A stretch of 64,000 nt of DNA from Marsupella aquatica (lineage: Eukaryota > Marchantiophyta). A program made the translations under genes and the position numbers. Of this stretch, positions 12,215-24,530 are shown piece by piece. Numbering within the stretch: position 1 is the first letter of the stretch; the number at the start of each line of letters is the position of its first letter. Location: positions 6,944,001 through 7,008,000 of the forward strand of contig OZ316894.1 of NCBI GenBank assembly GCA_973895155.1, written 5' to 3'. The notes under the pieces are model-generated. The model was not told the DNA's origin, searched no databases, and saw nothing but the letters and a program-made list of their open reading frames with translations.

Positions 12215-12956
12215 TCGTATAGCAAGCTTGGGGTTAATCTTAGAAAAATATCATAATTAGCATGTACATAACATCACCTATAATGTCTTGGAGCTGTTCC
12301 ATGTTGCTCGGTTGTGCTAGGATGCTCTTCTATAATACTTCCAATTGGTTTGTCAAGGGCTGCTTATTGGAGACCCATTCTTGTAAGATCCTGATCTTCT
12401 GTGCTAATGCATGGTCAATCGCCCTGGTCTATTTACCTGCAAGCAATATCTACAACAGTGCAAAGGTACGGCAAAAGTAGCCTGTATGAAGGACAATTCA
12501 TTTCAGAAATTCTATACAAAAAGCGGCATAGCACGAAAAACCTTTCAAGTAACTAGACCCTCCTTTGTTGGTCAAGATATTTTCAAAATCAAAAGTCTTC
12601 TGAGTTTTTACTATGCATACTTCAACAATTGAGACAATGCTACCATCCTTCTTCAGACCCAAGAATATGATAGGTTCACAACGGATCCATCGGCAAAGAG
12701 AGTCTCCCCTCAGCCGGCCTGCACACTTTCAGGCTCGGGGCCTGCACACGACAGTGTAACGAAGAATTTTGCAGTTCCGCGCTAGTTTCCCTAGGATCAT
12801 CGAAGCACAACAACAAGCTAGGTGAAAGCAGTACTTAGATACGTGTTGGCAATCGAATTCCTACATTAACGATTGAAAAGCCGCTTTGAAAGCTCCGAAC
12901 TGTGAAAGCTCCGAACTGTCTAGAGAGGAAAATTAGAGACCAATATTACTTCGCAA
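12215..12956. other. Intergenic, no gene recognised
   Basis: This stretch holds the presumed 3' UTR of the lipid kinase and nothing else I can name. A 15-bp phrase, gaaagctccgaactgt with flank, is doubled at about 12888-12918. Confidence 0.5.
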
Positions 12957-13340
12957 TTCAAAAGCTACCAATTCGTTTAGTCTTTCCAAACGCTGGTAAT
13001 AATAAATGCGGCAGCTATCTTATATTGTCTTTAACCCTTACCTGATGTTTGACTTGGATTCCAAAGTTCATACGCTACTAAGAAATTGGTTCTGGTACAT
13101 GTCTGTGCCTTCCAATAATAAGAATGCTACTGCTCTGATAAAAATCTATTCAAAAGCTACCAATTCGTTTAGTCTTTCCAAACGCTGGTAATAATAAATG
13201 CGGCAGCTATCTTATATTGTCTTTAACCCTTACCTGATGTTTGACTTGGATTCCAAAGTTCATACGCTACTAAGAAATTGGTTCTGGTACATGTCTGTGC
13301 CTTCCAATAATAAGAATGCTACTGCTCGGATAAAAATCTA
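12957..13340. repeat. 192-bp tandem duplication, two copies
   Basis: Copies lie at 12957-13148 and 13149-13340, offset by exactly 192 bp, and differ at about one base (ctctgataa against ctcggataa). The unit contains a short open frame but no domain. Near identity means the duplication is recent, or that assembly has doubled it. Confidence 0.9.
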
Positions 13341-16300
13341 CCTTTCACGGACTTTAGTTCCGGCTAGGCCCCTGTTTTCTTGATAGATCCACTAAATAGA
13401 GTCAAGTTCAAACCCTTAATTTCCCCTGCTGTATGTAGTATTATCACGAAGCCAAGAATTCAATGTTTTCGTAGATTTTATTCAGTAAAACCCGTCGGAC
13501 GACTTTATAATTTCAAAGCAAATGACTCGTAGGCCTACACTAGCTCTTCCAGGATTGAATTTAAACGGTAGTGAAACTTACAGAACTTAGAGGACCTACC
13601 ACGAAACCTACGTACGAGCCCTATGACTCCCAATTAAAACTTAACTTTCAATCAGCCGAAATTTTCACGTGAACAAGTTGAGTACCTAGTAGGATATGAA
13701 TGCTGGTCCAAGGCACAAACATCAGGTCAAACATGAGCCTTTCCGATTGAAATGGTGATAGGAATCCTTCTCGGATTAGAAATGAGGACTTGCTTGCGAG
13801 AAAGTATGACCTCTTAATGCCTCATGCAGCGGGTTCCCCCCCAAAAAGGCACCTGAAATAGATTTTTTCAGTCATGTGAATATTGTGCAGTCTCTTAGTA
13901 AACCTCACCCCTGAGATTGTTCCCGAGTTCAGGTAGAATCTTGGTCCAAAATTAACTCCGACGAAATTAAACAGAAACTCAAACGGCTTTAGTATCAAAG
14001 CACACCTTGCTAAGTATTGTCCCTGAAAAGGTACATCCAGTGAGCACGGCAATGAATACAGAAATAACAGGAACCTGCAATCAAAGTCTGGACATTGTCC
14101 GTAAACACGGGTCGAGGCCAGTCACAATTTGGTGATCCCCAAACCAATTTATTGAGTGGAACACAATCACTGGTACAGAAGCTGGTGAGAAGATCTATCA
14201 CTCCCCCACGAATCATCCAGACTACCATGATTACTGATCCCCAACTCCAATGTTAGACCTAGCAACCTCTGAGCAACTCATCAGTTGACGAGTGCCACCT
14301 GCTAACAGCCGGATACATGTGCCTAAGAAGCAAATATGTCCTTGCAGAAGTAATTGTACCCAAAAGCCGTATAAACTATCTCCACATAGACATCGCTCGC
14401 GCCTCTCCTGAGGGCGCAACACCCAACGATCCCGCTGCGAATGCTCTGTCTCCTCCCTCACTCGATTGAGAACCCGAAAAATCTAATCCGACCCGATTCT
14501 CCGCCTCGACGTATCGAAGCTCGGATGTACACTTCCTTCGATGTTAAACTGATGATATTTCCACCTGAACCCGAAACCGAAACCAGGAATTTGTCGATGC
14601 CTTCGTTCGCTACTTCTTTTCCTTCAGCACATTTCTGCGGAAACAAAGAAAAGCTCCAGTCTGAAATGAGGGAAACCCTAAACCTCTAACTGCAGACCTC
14701 CACCATGTTCTGTCAGTTTGGGTTCAAGTTACCGTAGGAGAAGGTCTACACTGGACTGTGGTTGTGGTCCAACCGCATCCTGACTCACCGTCAAATATCC
14801 TTAAAAAAGGGGGGAAGATCTGGTTCCCTGGAACGAAAGCATCAATGCCCTCACCCTTACTACTCCCGTAGTAAAATATTGAAGTGTACTGTACATAAGG
14901 GAGTTTACCAAAACGAGTTTATGAAAAGAGATCTATAAGGCCTTAAAAAGGCTCTTCTTTTTCAAGAACAAATGAACCTTTATTGAGAGAGGCCACTGCG
15001 GCGAAGCCAATGGGGCACAAAACTAAACCAAACCAAACAAAACCAAACCAAACAATGCCAAAGCACCAAAAGCCACCCGAACGGATACCACAAGGTCACC
15101 CCCCAAAATGGCAGCATTCTATAGATGAGTTGAAGCCTCCTCTCCAACAAGTTGCGACGAAAGCACCAAAAGCCACCCCAACAGAGACCACAAGGTCACC
15201 CCGAAAAATGACAGCATTCTATAGATGAGTTGGAGCCTCCTCTCCAACAAGTTGCAGGCCTCCAACTCATACTCCCTGGAACAAAGTCAATGACATCGAA
15301 GATGCTGCTCTGTACACTTGCAACACAAGTTTTATCCAATAACTGGGCATGATATGTAATTCAAACTGCCAAATATTAAAGGCAAGAGAGCCTATAAAGG
15401 AGTGAAAACAAGGAAGGCCCAACAAGCGCAAAAGAACAAAAGCCCTATTAAGCAACAAACTGAAAAGTCTGGATAATTTTGGAGTTAAAAGCATAAGACG
15501 GATGAAGAACAATTTGTCTAAAACCAACTGCCTTGCCCTACTTAAAATAGTGAATGTTGAGCCCTTTGTAGTGCTATAAACACCAGTTGTTGAAAGAAGC
15601 TAGTGAAGGCCAAAGTGTCGGGACATGCCTCCACTCTACATGTGACTTAATACTTCTAGCATTCTTCCCCGAATGAGTGGAGAGTGACTCATGGTCACAT
15701 TGAACTAGATTCACCTACTTGTTTTTTTTGGAGTTGCTTGAAGTCCATAAGTAAGCTTGATGGGGGTGTGAAAGCAAACATGCTCCGTGATGGGGTATTT
15801 CTATTTCCCTTGATAGGTGCTATTGACAGGTTGCCTTGACTTAGCCTTTGTTAACACCAAGAGATCTTATGACCCTGGGATTCAATGGTTTCCATTGCAC
15901 CCAGTTCAGATTCACACACGCCCACTATAGGTCCACTTGGGCACCATTCCGCCCTCTGTACCGGTTCCACACCCACCCTCACCTCCCAACTTCCCAAGTA
16001 CCCTCCTCCGCCCTCACAGTACAGACCCTCCATCTCACCCTGCTCTGAGGGCAATGGGAACTGTCAGATTCTCCACCGACTATGTAAACTATGTAAAAAC
16101 TGATGATCTTTTGTGGTTAAACCACAACTTGCCCTATATAAGGGGAAGTGTCCAAGACCTCCCCCTTTTTACACATTTCAATCACGGTTCTCCTCTAACA
16201 TGCCAGTTTGCTCCACAATATCAGAAAAAATCTCCTTTTAATGGTAACTACGGGTGTAAGCCCATAGCTTTTGAAAGGCCCAAATATGGCATTGTAGTAA

Positions 16301-18215
16301 TTAATCTAAAGAGATGGCAAGTGATGATATTATTTTGACAAAAGTAGTGGGAATAAAGGAAAACCCAGAATTGAACATTGCTACACGTTGTGCCAGCTAC
16401 AGAAATCGAATTCTCTCCCCATCACCTCTGCCTCACAATCGTCTGCTGCAAGTCCTGTAAAGACAATCAATCGGCTTCACCATCAGCTCCATTCGAAATG
16501 AATCCTTTCCCTCCCTCCGTCGCTCCCTCCTTCCGTCTTAAATTGTTTCACACAACTTGCGCTCCCTCACTCTTGAGATCCCTGTGATCCTTTTCCCACT
16601 GAGCATCTGTCAAGAAGCACTATTGGAGTCGCAATTGGGACGAAGCTGGAGATCTGAATATGAGATTAATTAGACAACAATCGATGTATTACTACTACTC
16701 CAACTGCAACATTCTCTCCTATCCACAGGCTGTGTTCACTCTAAGTGCGCAATGCAATCACTAACCCAACACAACATTGCAAATACAAGCAACTAGAAGC
16801 TCGACTTGCTGTCTGGTACAAGTTAAAGGACATTTCAGCCTGTAATGTCATGGGCTTCTCATGTCATGATTTGTCATGGTAGTCTGGGCTTCTCATGTCA
16901 TGATTTTCAGCGTTACTGGAGTTAGTGAAAACTTATTGTTTTTCATTCTAGTTCTCATTCGATTGTTGTGCTTTAAAGAGTGCTGCCTGTACCATGATTT
17001 TGATTTCGAAGTAATATGTAAATGTGCATCAAATGATCGATTAAGTTATTATCCTGCTGCCGAACTTGTTTCATTTAGAGAGATCAAACTGCTGTGAATT
17101 CAGTTCCCATCTGACTAAAGAAAATGAGCTCGTCTTCCCAAGTATCTTTGAGCTTTGCGGATTTTCTTCAATCCTGTTCCTTCGGGCCCGTCGTTGTCGA
17201 TCTCGGACGCTCGATGTCGGTTTCGTGCCAGAATTGAGAAACACTGAACATTCTAGTGATCTTGATCAATCATCATACGTATCTTCAAGAATCAGTTACT
17301 CTTTCCACGGTCACTTAACGGGTTGTCAGTTCGCATATCACCTCTGATATCACAGGCTATGAGCATCTACCATCAGGTGCCTCGCTAGGTAAGTTCTATT
17401 CGGGTCTAGGCATTTTCTTTCTTGACCCGGCCGGGGCGCAACGCCATACATTGCCCGGTCTTTCTGTGTGGCCTTTCTCGCGAGCGGAGTTTGTAAGGCT
17501 TTTTTCAAGAAAACACAACAAGATCATCGCAAGGTTCTGCTCAGAGACAATATACCAGATTTGTTGGCATGAACCGGATATTTCTGTGCGTCCGCATTTC
17601 AGAGGCACGACATTCTCCCCGAGGTTTGCGCGAGCGTCCTGATAATGATTTCTTGGATACAGAGGGCAAATTTTGCAATGTTTTGATATGCGTTGGGTTT
17701 CTGGTACACAGGTCGGAGTCTCCGTGACCCATACATCATAAACTATTCGATCTAGGTTCAAGATGCTTCGGAATTAAGTAACAGTACATGGTGCTCACTT
17801 TCAGTCCGTGAATCTTGATCAAAGCCAGCCTGGTGAGTCTTCGAATCAACAATCTCAATGTGTATGCCACCTTATTGATACCAAGGAGTCCACCTTCTTG
17901 ACACCAAGGGTTTGAGCTAATGACAGACATGTAGTTTAATATGAGAGTAATAGAACGCAGGTGAATTGTATAACTCGAGGAGAAGCATAAGTATTTAGGA
18001 TTAATTGGAAGCTACGAGCATTGAACGTTCTCAAGCAGCTTTCATAATGTTCTTCCATTTTTTCAATTTCTAGATATTAATTCGTTCCCTGGATATGGGA
18101 GACTCAGTGCAGGGGAACAGCGGGAGAGGACTTCAGCTGGAGAACCTGTGATGAACCAATTTCGACAACTTATCGATAAATCTGCAGCTGTAGCTGTCTA
18201 GGACTGAAGTTCCAT
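13341..18215. repeat. Intergenic, includes 100-bp tandem duplication
   Basis: No gene with recognisable domains is found. At 15061-15255 a unit of 100 bp beginning aagcaccaaaagccaccc occurs twice with several differences, preceded by a run of aaacc/aaaac units. A related copy of the dispersed block near 529 and 781 lies at 15450-15472. A TATA-like phrase, ccctatataaggg, at about 16132-16144 has no convincing coding sequence after it. Confidence 0.5.
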
Positions 18216-19394
18216 ATGGACGCACTGTCCATTGGTTGGATTCCTGGCATCGCTGGCCGTCACCTACCCATACCTATCGTCCCCAGATGTTATGCTAGAA
18301 GCAAACAGTGCTCTCGCCGCAATGGAAACTCTTTACAGCTTCTTAGACTTTCTTCGTCTGCAATTGGAAAGAATACTGGATTCTCAAAGAAGATTTCAAT
18401 ATTTCGTGTCGGGGAGGCTCCATTTTGCCAATTTCTACCTCGCATGTCAAGAAGCTGTGGTCTAGGGACGTGGTCTGCAAAACGGCGACTTTGCAAAACA
18501 CATACAGGGTGTTCTTTGCCTGTATGTGTTTCTCCGCTGGCTCAGAGGAAAGACCAAGACTACCACAGTCAACCAATGCAGGAAAATTCAGCGGATTGTG
18601 AACTGGGCAGTTCTCTTTCTGAAATTGTACCGCACTATCCACAACCAAATGCTTCCGACTTCAAGGAAAGAGGCTGCATTTCAAAGTTGAGCCCCAGCTT
18701 TGATGGGTGTTACGAGAGAGAAATCTTTCATAAATTTAAAGCTGCGGAAGCAGCAGCAGCAGCAGCACAGCAGAGTCATCATTGGGTTCCTCTAATTTCT
18801 GACCCAGTCCATGAGCCACTCAGAACGGCAGGCTCTTCGGACATACTGGGTAACTCACTTGCCCTCGACGACGAGAATTGGCGTCTACCCCTGAACGGAG
18901 GACCTTTCAGAGAGACGGGGAAGCCGCGGCTGGAGCGCAGTATCGACCAACGTGTGAAAGAAACGAGGACGGGCGTGCTCAAGCTCCCTCTTCCTCCGAT
19001 TGTGAACAGACTCGGCTTCCTGTTTGCTCCTAAACCAGTATTCTTTGACCGGCAGAGCCGTCAGCGAGCTGCAAGGGTGAACGCCACGGTGTACCAGATG
19101 AGCTACGTTCATGAAAGAACGGATTACCACTTGGACGTCCTTCACGACTCTGACATGAATCATGTGCTGGATCCAAACGGGAATCTGGACTCGCATTCGA
19201 AAATCTCTTACCCGGGAAAGGTTATTATCCATCACATCAAATTGAGTAAACACTTCCTGCTCGTTGCGTTTGAGGTCTTATGCACAACATTGTTGCATAT
19301 TAAACATGAGCTCCAGCGTCACTTATCTCTCCAATCTAGCTCATTGCATGTATCCTTCGAATCTGCCATTCTGAGGGAACAGTTCTTAACATAG
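18216..19394 (+). CDS. Hypothetical protein, long unassigned ORF
   Basis: An uninterrupted frame of 392 codons from ATG to TAG with no domain I recognise. It contains an alanine run followed by QQ (about residues 175-186, encoded by GCA repeats) and a C-terminal half rich in charged and aromatic residues. A competing frame offset by one base is also protein-like: it runs from 18232 to 18465, then after a single TAG is open again to about 18690, with hydrophobic helices and Arg/Lys clusters. Either the frame at 18216 is real and the other is chance, or the locus is a multi-exon gene whose exons use the other frame. It ends about 690 bp before the thioredoxin-like gene on the same strand. Treat as tentative. 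Confidence 0.35.
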   Translation: MDALSIGWIPGIAGRHLPIPIVPRCYARSKQCSRRNGNSLQLLRLSSSAIGKNTGFSKKISIFRVGEAPFCQFLPRMSRSCGLGTWSAKRRLCKTHTGCSLPVCVSPLAQRKDQDYHSQPMQENSADCELGSSLSEIVPHYPQPNASDFKERGCISKLSPSFDGCYEREIFHKFKAAEAAAAAAQQSHHWVPLISDPVHEPLRTAGSSDILGNSLALDDENWRLPLNGGPFRETGKPRLERSIDQRVKETRTGVLKLPLPPIVNRLGFLFAPKPVFFDRQSRQRAARVNATVYQMSYVHERTDYHLDVLHDSDMNHVLDPNGNLDSHSKISYPGKVIIHHIKLSKHFLLVAFEVLCTTLLHIKHELQRHLSLQSSSLHVSFESAILREQFLT

Positions 19395-20082
19395 GGACCA
19401 CAAGAGTGTCGTTTCCCCGTCTATAGCACTTTTAAACTTAAATTGTTTGGGGAAACAGGGTCGAAAGTTGTGCAGAAAATGACAAGCTCTCCAACTATTC
19501 CTACTAGTCAAGGAATCATAAACATAATTATGAGATATCAGCTGTCAAAATGTAAGATCTATTAAGGATATTTAGGTGTCTCTTCAAGGCCAAATTAATG
19601 TCATCTTTGTCACTAGAGCAAGGATGAAGGTGCAACTTCCATCTCTGACAGAAAGCTTTAAAAGCTCGATCAGGTTTCTTCGAACTGTCTATTGGATCCT
19701 GATTGACATCCAGTTCTGGCAGTACTCTCTCTTTCACTCTCTTTCTCCCCCTTGACTACATCTTGAATAGGGTGGCTTACCTTATTTGGTACAGTTTGTG
19801 AATCCGTGATAGTTTCTTTCGCAGCCTGCAGTGTTCGCAAGATCTATGAACTACAAGATGTCCTCAAGAGAAACGACGAGTGTAAAAATGTGTACGTCGA
19901 CAAGACAAAGAGTTGGGCTATCCGCATCATATTTTGGAGCTTTTCGGCATGGCAGAGTTCGGGATCCCACTTCAAAACTCTACCTTGGCAGTGGAGGTAA
20001 TTTCCCGGATAGGTCTAGCGTGCCAGTGCCGGCCCAGAATGCATCCGGCCGACGGAGACTTTGGTCACGCGCTCATTCTGGG
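19395..20082. other. Intergenic or 5' region of thioredoxin-like gene
   Basis: No independent gene is seen. The frame of the first thioredoxin exon is open from about 19831, so part of this may be translated or 5' UTR. Confidence 0.4.
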
Positions 20083-21549
20083 ATGGAATCGGCTGGAAAT
20101 TTGTTGAACGACTTGCTGACTATTGTTGGGCTAGTTGCCTTCGTCGTCTACGGAACATATGCATTCGCCATCAGTCAGAAGTATTTGAGGTCCGGACTAT
20201 GGTTTGGAAAGGCTCCTTCTGAATCATCTGTGGTCGTAGCACGTTCTTCACAAGAAGAAACGAAGAAAGAAACCCGTCCCACGCCCGCTAATCTGTGAGT
20301 AAGGAAGACTCCTTTAATTTTCTTTTCGCTTTGGAAGGACACCTTCTCACGAGTTCTGTACCTGTCCATAAGTTTCTCCTCCTAGTTGTGGAAATGATGC
20401 TCGCTCTGTCGATTCTGAAAATGAGATCTTCTGTCGCCATGTGATTTCAGAAATCAGACCAAAATTGTCGAAATAACGGACGAAAATTTCGTCGATACGA
20501 TTCAACGAAGGTAATCTGACGGTTGTGTCATCGTAGCCTTAAATAATGCACTTAGTGCAGCCCTGTCATCTGGATACCTCGGCTTCCTGTGGACTACACG
20601 CAGATAACGCGGTTGAATGTTTGGATGCTCACGGGTTCACCGACCGGAGTTATGCTCCACTGTCAATTAGATCCAATTGTCAATCAAGGCTCAATGAAAG
20701 GATTCAATACTCCTTTTGACTATCAAATTAATCCATGGACAGCTACACAAGCATGTTTATACCTCAGTCGTTGGTGAGAACAACTTGAACCATTCATAGA
20801 ACTTTAGAGGCAAGATATGCAAACGTGGAATGGTCTGCTTTACTACTCCATTCTTTTGGCCAGTATTAAAAACTACGGGTTTGATGGTTTTAAGTTTGTG
20901 CCCAATAAGAAATACTCGACCCCATTTTTTAATGTTGTCAATCCTCAATTTCTGTGGTTTTGCAGGCCGACCTTTGTTTTGTTCTACGCATCTTGGTGTC
21001 CATATTGTCAAAGGCTGGACCCAACTTGGAAGGAGCTCGGAAACATCCTAAGCAACAAGGGATACAACATACAAGTACCGTCTTTGTCTGTGTCTCTTTT
21101 ACCTGTGTCACTTTTAGAGAGAGAGAGAGAGAGAGAGGGCTGGCAATCTGGCTGGCGGGCGGGCCTTGACCCTCTGCACGAGTTCGTAATTCTTTCAAAC
21201 TATAAATGATTTTTATAAATAATCTTTCAATACGGGTCAAAGTTTTAGGCAACTCAATAATCTAGCGTTGCAGGATACCAATTGGTTGGCAAAAGTCTCT
21301 TGGAACCAGAGACAAATTGCATATACGTAACCGCTACTCAAACACTGACACCGTGAATTTGGTGAGTGAGTCCAGCTTGCTAGAATGAATGCGGAGATGT
21401 ACACCTCTACGGCAGCAAATTTCAAAGTGGTGAAATATCCGACTCTAATTTTCTTCAGAGGTGGAATAGCTGTGGAGAATTACCTCGGACCCCGTACTGT
21501 CAATTCTTTGGTGGAATTCGTTGATGAGACCCTGAATAAACCATCTTGA
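20083..21549 (+). CDS. Membrane-anchored thioredoxin-fold protein with WCPYC site, four exons
   Basis: Probable thiol-disulfide oxidoreductase of the thioredoxin/PDI superfamily. Exons are 20083-20294, 20451-20510, 20966-21074 and 21376-21549. Phases match at every junction (2, 2, 0) and all introns have GT/AG ends, giving 184 residues. A single hydrophobic helix lies at about residues 11-31, followed by a polar linker, then TFVLFYASWCPYC with redox cysteines 102 and 105, and cis-Pro149 in KYPTLIFF. The end of exon 3 (GYNIQ) joins exon 4 (LARMNAE) as in a normal thioredoxin fold. CPYC is more usual in glutaredoxins, while the surrounding FYASW and cis-Pro context is thioredoxin/PDI-like. The frame is open upstream to about 19831, so a longer N-terminus is possible. 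The third intron holds a GA microsatellite at about 21117-21137. Confidence 0.82.
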
Positions 21550-22191
21550 AGCGAAGGTCCTCTTTCTAGAGAAATGTGGGGTCAACAATTGCAAAAATGG
21601 GCCTTCTTTTGCAAGAGCGCCAGGACCCAGAGACCAGGCAAGGATGCTAACATGTAAGATAATGGAGATGATTTTCTGATAGGGAACTCAGTTGTTCAAC
21701 TGGAAAGGTTTTCTGATGATAGTAGCTCAAGTTTGGCAGTAGGTCTCTGTTAAGGTGACCAAGGTGCTTGTATACAAAGCTTCACCAGTGCAGAAGAGTG
21801 TGGCGAAGGTCGGTGCTCTGCTTCGTACCAAACAGCAAATATTCTTGTGATTCCTGCCTCCTTCACACTTCACATTGGCCAAGGAATCAGTATCAAACTG
21901 AACGTTATTCGATTTTTACTCTAGTCAAGTATTTCCATGTCAGAAGTGAATTTTGAGCTTTCGTAGGACTCAAGAAATACGGAGATACCCTGCTAATCAT
22001 TAGAAACCTTATTAATAAAGTTACTGATCTCGCATGTCTTTCCCTGGCAAAGTCATGGACGTCAAGGCAATGATTACTGAGTGAGTCTACCTGTGTGATC
22101 GCGGCTCACCAGCTACAGTGCAGTTCTCTTCCTCTGTTGAGACCACTTCGCCAACGCCATAGTCCACCCCAGAAGAGACGCCAAACTCAGG
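21550..22191. other. Intergenic, no gene recognised
   Basis: Downstream of the thioredoxin-like gene; no frame with a domain and no repeat of note. Confidence 0.5.
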
Positions 22192-22228
22192 TGACGTCAC
22201 AGGAACTTACCGTCATACGGTGACGTGA
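22192..22228 (+). promoter_or_regulatory. Paired TGACG (bZIP/TGA-type) sites
   Basis: TGACGTCA at 22192-22199 and TGACGTGA at 22221-22228 lie about 300-340 bp before the DUF1348 gene, with a small palindrome accgtcatacggt between them. TGACG palindromes are classic bZIP (TGA/ASF-1) binding sites in plants. That they control the gene at 22533 is inference from position. Confidence 0.4.
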
Positions 22229-22532
22229 CTTCCGTCTCTCGTTCGTATCACTCAGGTTTACAGTACTGATCGCTTTCATAAGCAAGGAGCGCCTCGATCT
22301 TCCTAGAATCTGTTTCTAATTAGAATTCCCGTCCTCGTGCTGCCAACTTCGAAACTCCCAAAGTGGGCAAATGAGTTGGGAGCAAGTTCTATTCTTCAAA
22401 GCAGACACAGAGAATTTTCGAGCCAGGATTGTCAAAGATGGTTTCTGCTGTAGTGTGAGGCATAACAGAGTTTGCCAGCTTCAAACCCACCATCGGAATC
22501 CAAATCTAAGCTACTGATCTTCTCTTGCGGTC

Positions 22533-22955
22533 ATGGCTGTCAAAATTTGCCCTCCTTACACTCTAGAGTCTGCCCTCGCCAAAGTGAAGGCAGCAGAGGA
22601 AGGATGGAACTCCCGTGATCCCGTGAGATGTGCATCTGCGTACACAGTGGACTGCGAGTGGAGGAATCGGACGGAGTTCTTCAAGGGGAGGGAGGCGATC
22701 ATCGAGTTCCTTACTCGCAAGTGGGAGCAGGAGCTAGACTACCGGCTGATGAAAGAGCTGTGGAGCTACACGGGCAACCGGATCTCCGCGCGATTCGAGT
22801 ACGAGTGGCATGACAAGGCGGGGCAGTGGTACCGAACGCACGGCAATGAGCACTGGGAGTTCAACGACGATGGCCTGATGACGAGGAGGGACATGAGCGC
22901 CAATGATATCCCCATCCAGGAGCACGAACGGCGCTATTTCGCACCCTCCAAGTGA
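22533..22955 (+). CDS. DUF1348 / SnoaL-like (NTF2-fold) protein
   Basis: A single-exon gene of 140 residues, start ATG at 22533. The protein matches the DUF1348 family of NTF2-like proteins along almost its whole length. Conserved features include the early AEEGWNSRDP block, DCEWRNR followed by FFKGREAIIEFL, the RKWEQELDYR block, the YEWHD segment, the NEHWEFNDDGLM segment, and the C-terminal ERR. I know this family mainly from bacteria and fungi; its reaction is not established. The cone-shaped NTF2 fold often binds small molecules. The gene is visibly more GC-rich than the flanking DNA and has no intron, which suits an origin by horizontal transfer. The C-terminus is somewhat shorter than bacterial members as I remember them. 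The reading frame is intact. Confidence 0.85.
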   Translation: MAVKICPPYTLESALAKVKAAEEGWNSRDPVRCASAYTVDCEWRNRTEFFKGREAIIEFLTRKWEQELDYRLMKELWSYTGNRISARFEYEWHDKAGQWYRTHGNEHWEFNDDGLMTRRDMSANDIPIQEHERRYFAPSK

Positions 22956-24111
22956 GATGCAGCAGCACACGTCCGTGTTGGACACTCCTGTGCGGTTTGT
23001 CCGTCAATTGGACACTGAATTTACGCAGCTTACAGCTTCAAACGTTGCTTCTGAGATGTCTTGAGGTCGTTTCGCTTAGCAGACAAGTTCCTGGGATCAT
23101 AATTAGGCTTCGTGTACTAAACGTTTCCTAACCACGAGATTGATAGACATGTGGTAGCCTGATTTGTGTAACGGAAAGTTTCGTGTGGCACAAAATCTAT
23201 CCCGGAATCACATTATTGTAATTTGTATGAGTCTTCTCAATTCCAACAGTAGCGGTCATGGTAAGGGTGTGTGTTGGGTGTCCAATACATTGCAAGGGAC
23301 TGTTTTACTTTGGAAGGACAAGCAGCTTCAACTTATAGTGCAGCGCCGGATTCCGTCCTGGAGTTCGAAGTTGTCTTTTTCCTACTCTACAGCTATGAAA
23401 CTTTATTCGCTCATGTACACTACCAATAATTTGCTTCAGTGTAGCACACACCGATTCGTCGGTTGGTTTGTAATCATGTCAAATGTAAGGATTACTGCTC
23501 AAGTGCGAGCATTCTGTAGCAGTGGTACCGACAATCGTCTCCTCTCGGCTTTTAATGTATCCTTCCGTTACTGGATGGTTACTGTCAGTGTTTCTGTTCC
23601 TCGTTACACTTCTCACGATGCACCTTGGTTACCAATCTGGGTTGAGCAAAAAAAGTATCTTGTAATTGTTTTTTCTCGACTATTCTTAACCTCTGAACGT
23701 CAAACGTTGTTGCGTTGCTCTTGATCTCTTTACGATAGGGGTTCGCCAAGCTTCATGATTCTCAAGGACCAAATCAGGGGAGTGAAGAAGCTGAACAAGA
23801 AAACGGAATTCACAGTCTCAAATCGCCCAAGTAGAGTTCAATCCTATCAGTGAAGTCCCCGCACAACCCAGTCGCCCGGTATTTGCTTTCTCAGCGTAGA
23901 ACACAAGAAAACCAGTGTTCATACTCAAATTGCTGCACAGGTCTGGGACAGAGTGTATTACTGTTCATCCGGCAAACTGCAAGCCTCCTCTCGACAAAGG
24001 AACTTCCCTCTGGTCGAGTGGAATTGAAAGTTTTTAGTGTCGAAGGCATCTTGATGGTTTCTCACACAATGGCCTTCAGAGTTAACTCAACGTATCACGA
24101 GGCAATTCAAA
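22956..24111. other. Intergenic, no gene recognised
   Basis: A 560-nt open frame at 23164-23724 opens with a non-ATG codon and shows no domain or motif. It is more likely 3' UTR or chance. Confidence 0.5.
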
Positions 24112-24510
24112 CTTTTGGTGCCATACCTGTGAGATACCTTGTAGACCGGGAATTAAGGTGAGACAGAAACGTTCCAATTCGAGCAGCCCAATGCACGTTG
24201 CGGTGAGGCATAGAAGTGCATACTTGTTCAATACCTGGTTAACTGGAACCTGAATTTAGGAGGTGAAAACAAGAGCATTCAAATTCCAGCCTCAAATACT
24301 TTTTATTACCTATTGGCCCAATGCATGTTGAGGTGAGGCGTATAAGTACCTTTGGTGCCATACTTGTGCCACACCTGGTTGAGCTGGAGGTTGAACTGGA
24401 ATTTAGGTAAACAAAATCATTCAATTCCAGTAGCAAACATTTTTTTGGCTACCTGCCCCAAGGCAAAGTGCAGGTGATGCAAGGCCGCAAACAATTTTAT
24501 TATCTACCTG
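24112..24510. repeat. Degenerate tandem repeat of about 130 bp
   Basis: A unit beginning gcccaatgca and containing gttg-ggtgaggc and cctggtt is found at 24186 and 24316, with a partial copy near 24455 and the end of a unit (ggtgccatacctgtg) at about 24118. Copies differ at many positions, so the array is old. Confidence 0.6.
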
Positions 24511-24530
24511 AGTTGAGCGATGGCGGCTCC

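Noticed and set aside
15267-15527. 86-codon minus-strand frame rich in Leu and Phe
   Set aside because: It overlaps the dispersed repeat also seen near 472-790; the hydrophobic look comes from A/T-rich repeat sequence.
16132-16144. TATA-like promoter
   Set aside because: No convincing coding sequence or splice structure follows within 2 kb.
17396-17761. 121-codon minus-strand frame
   Set aside because: No domain, no good start context, composition like non-coding DNA.
23164-23724. 186-codon open frame
   Set aside because: It opens with a non-ATG codon, has no domain or motif, and looks like chance or 3' UTR sequence after the DUF1348 gene.
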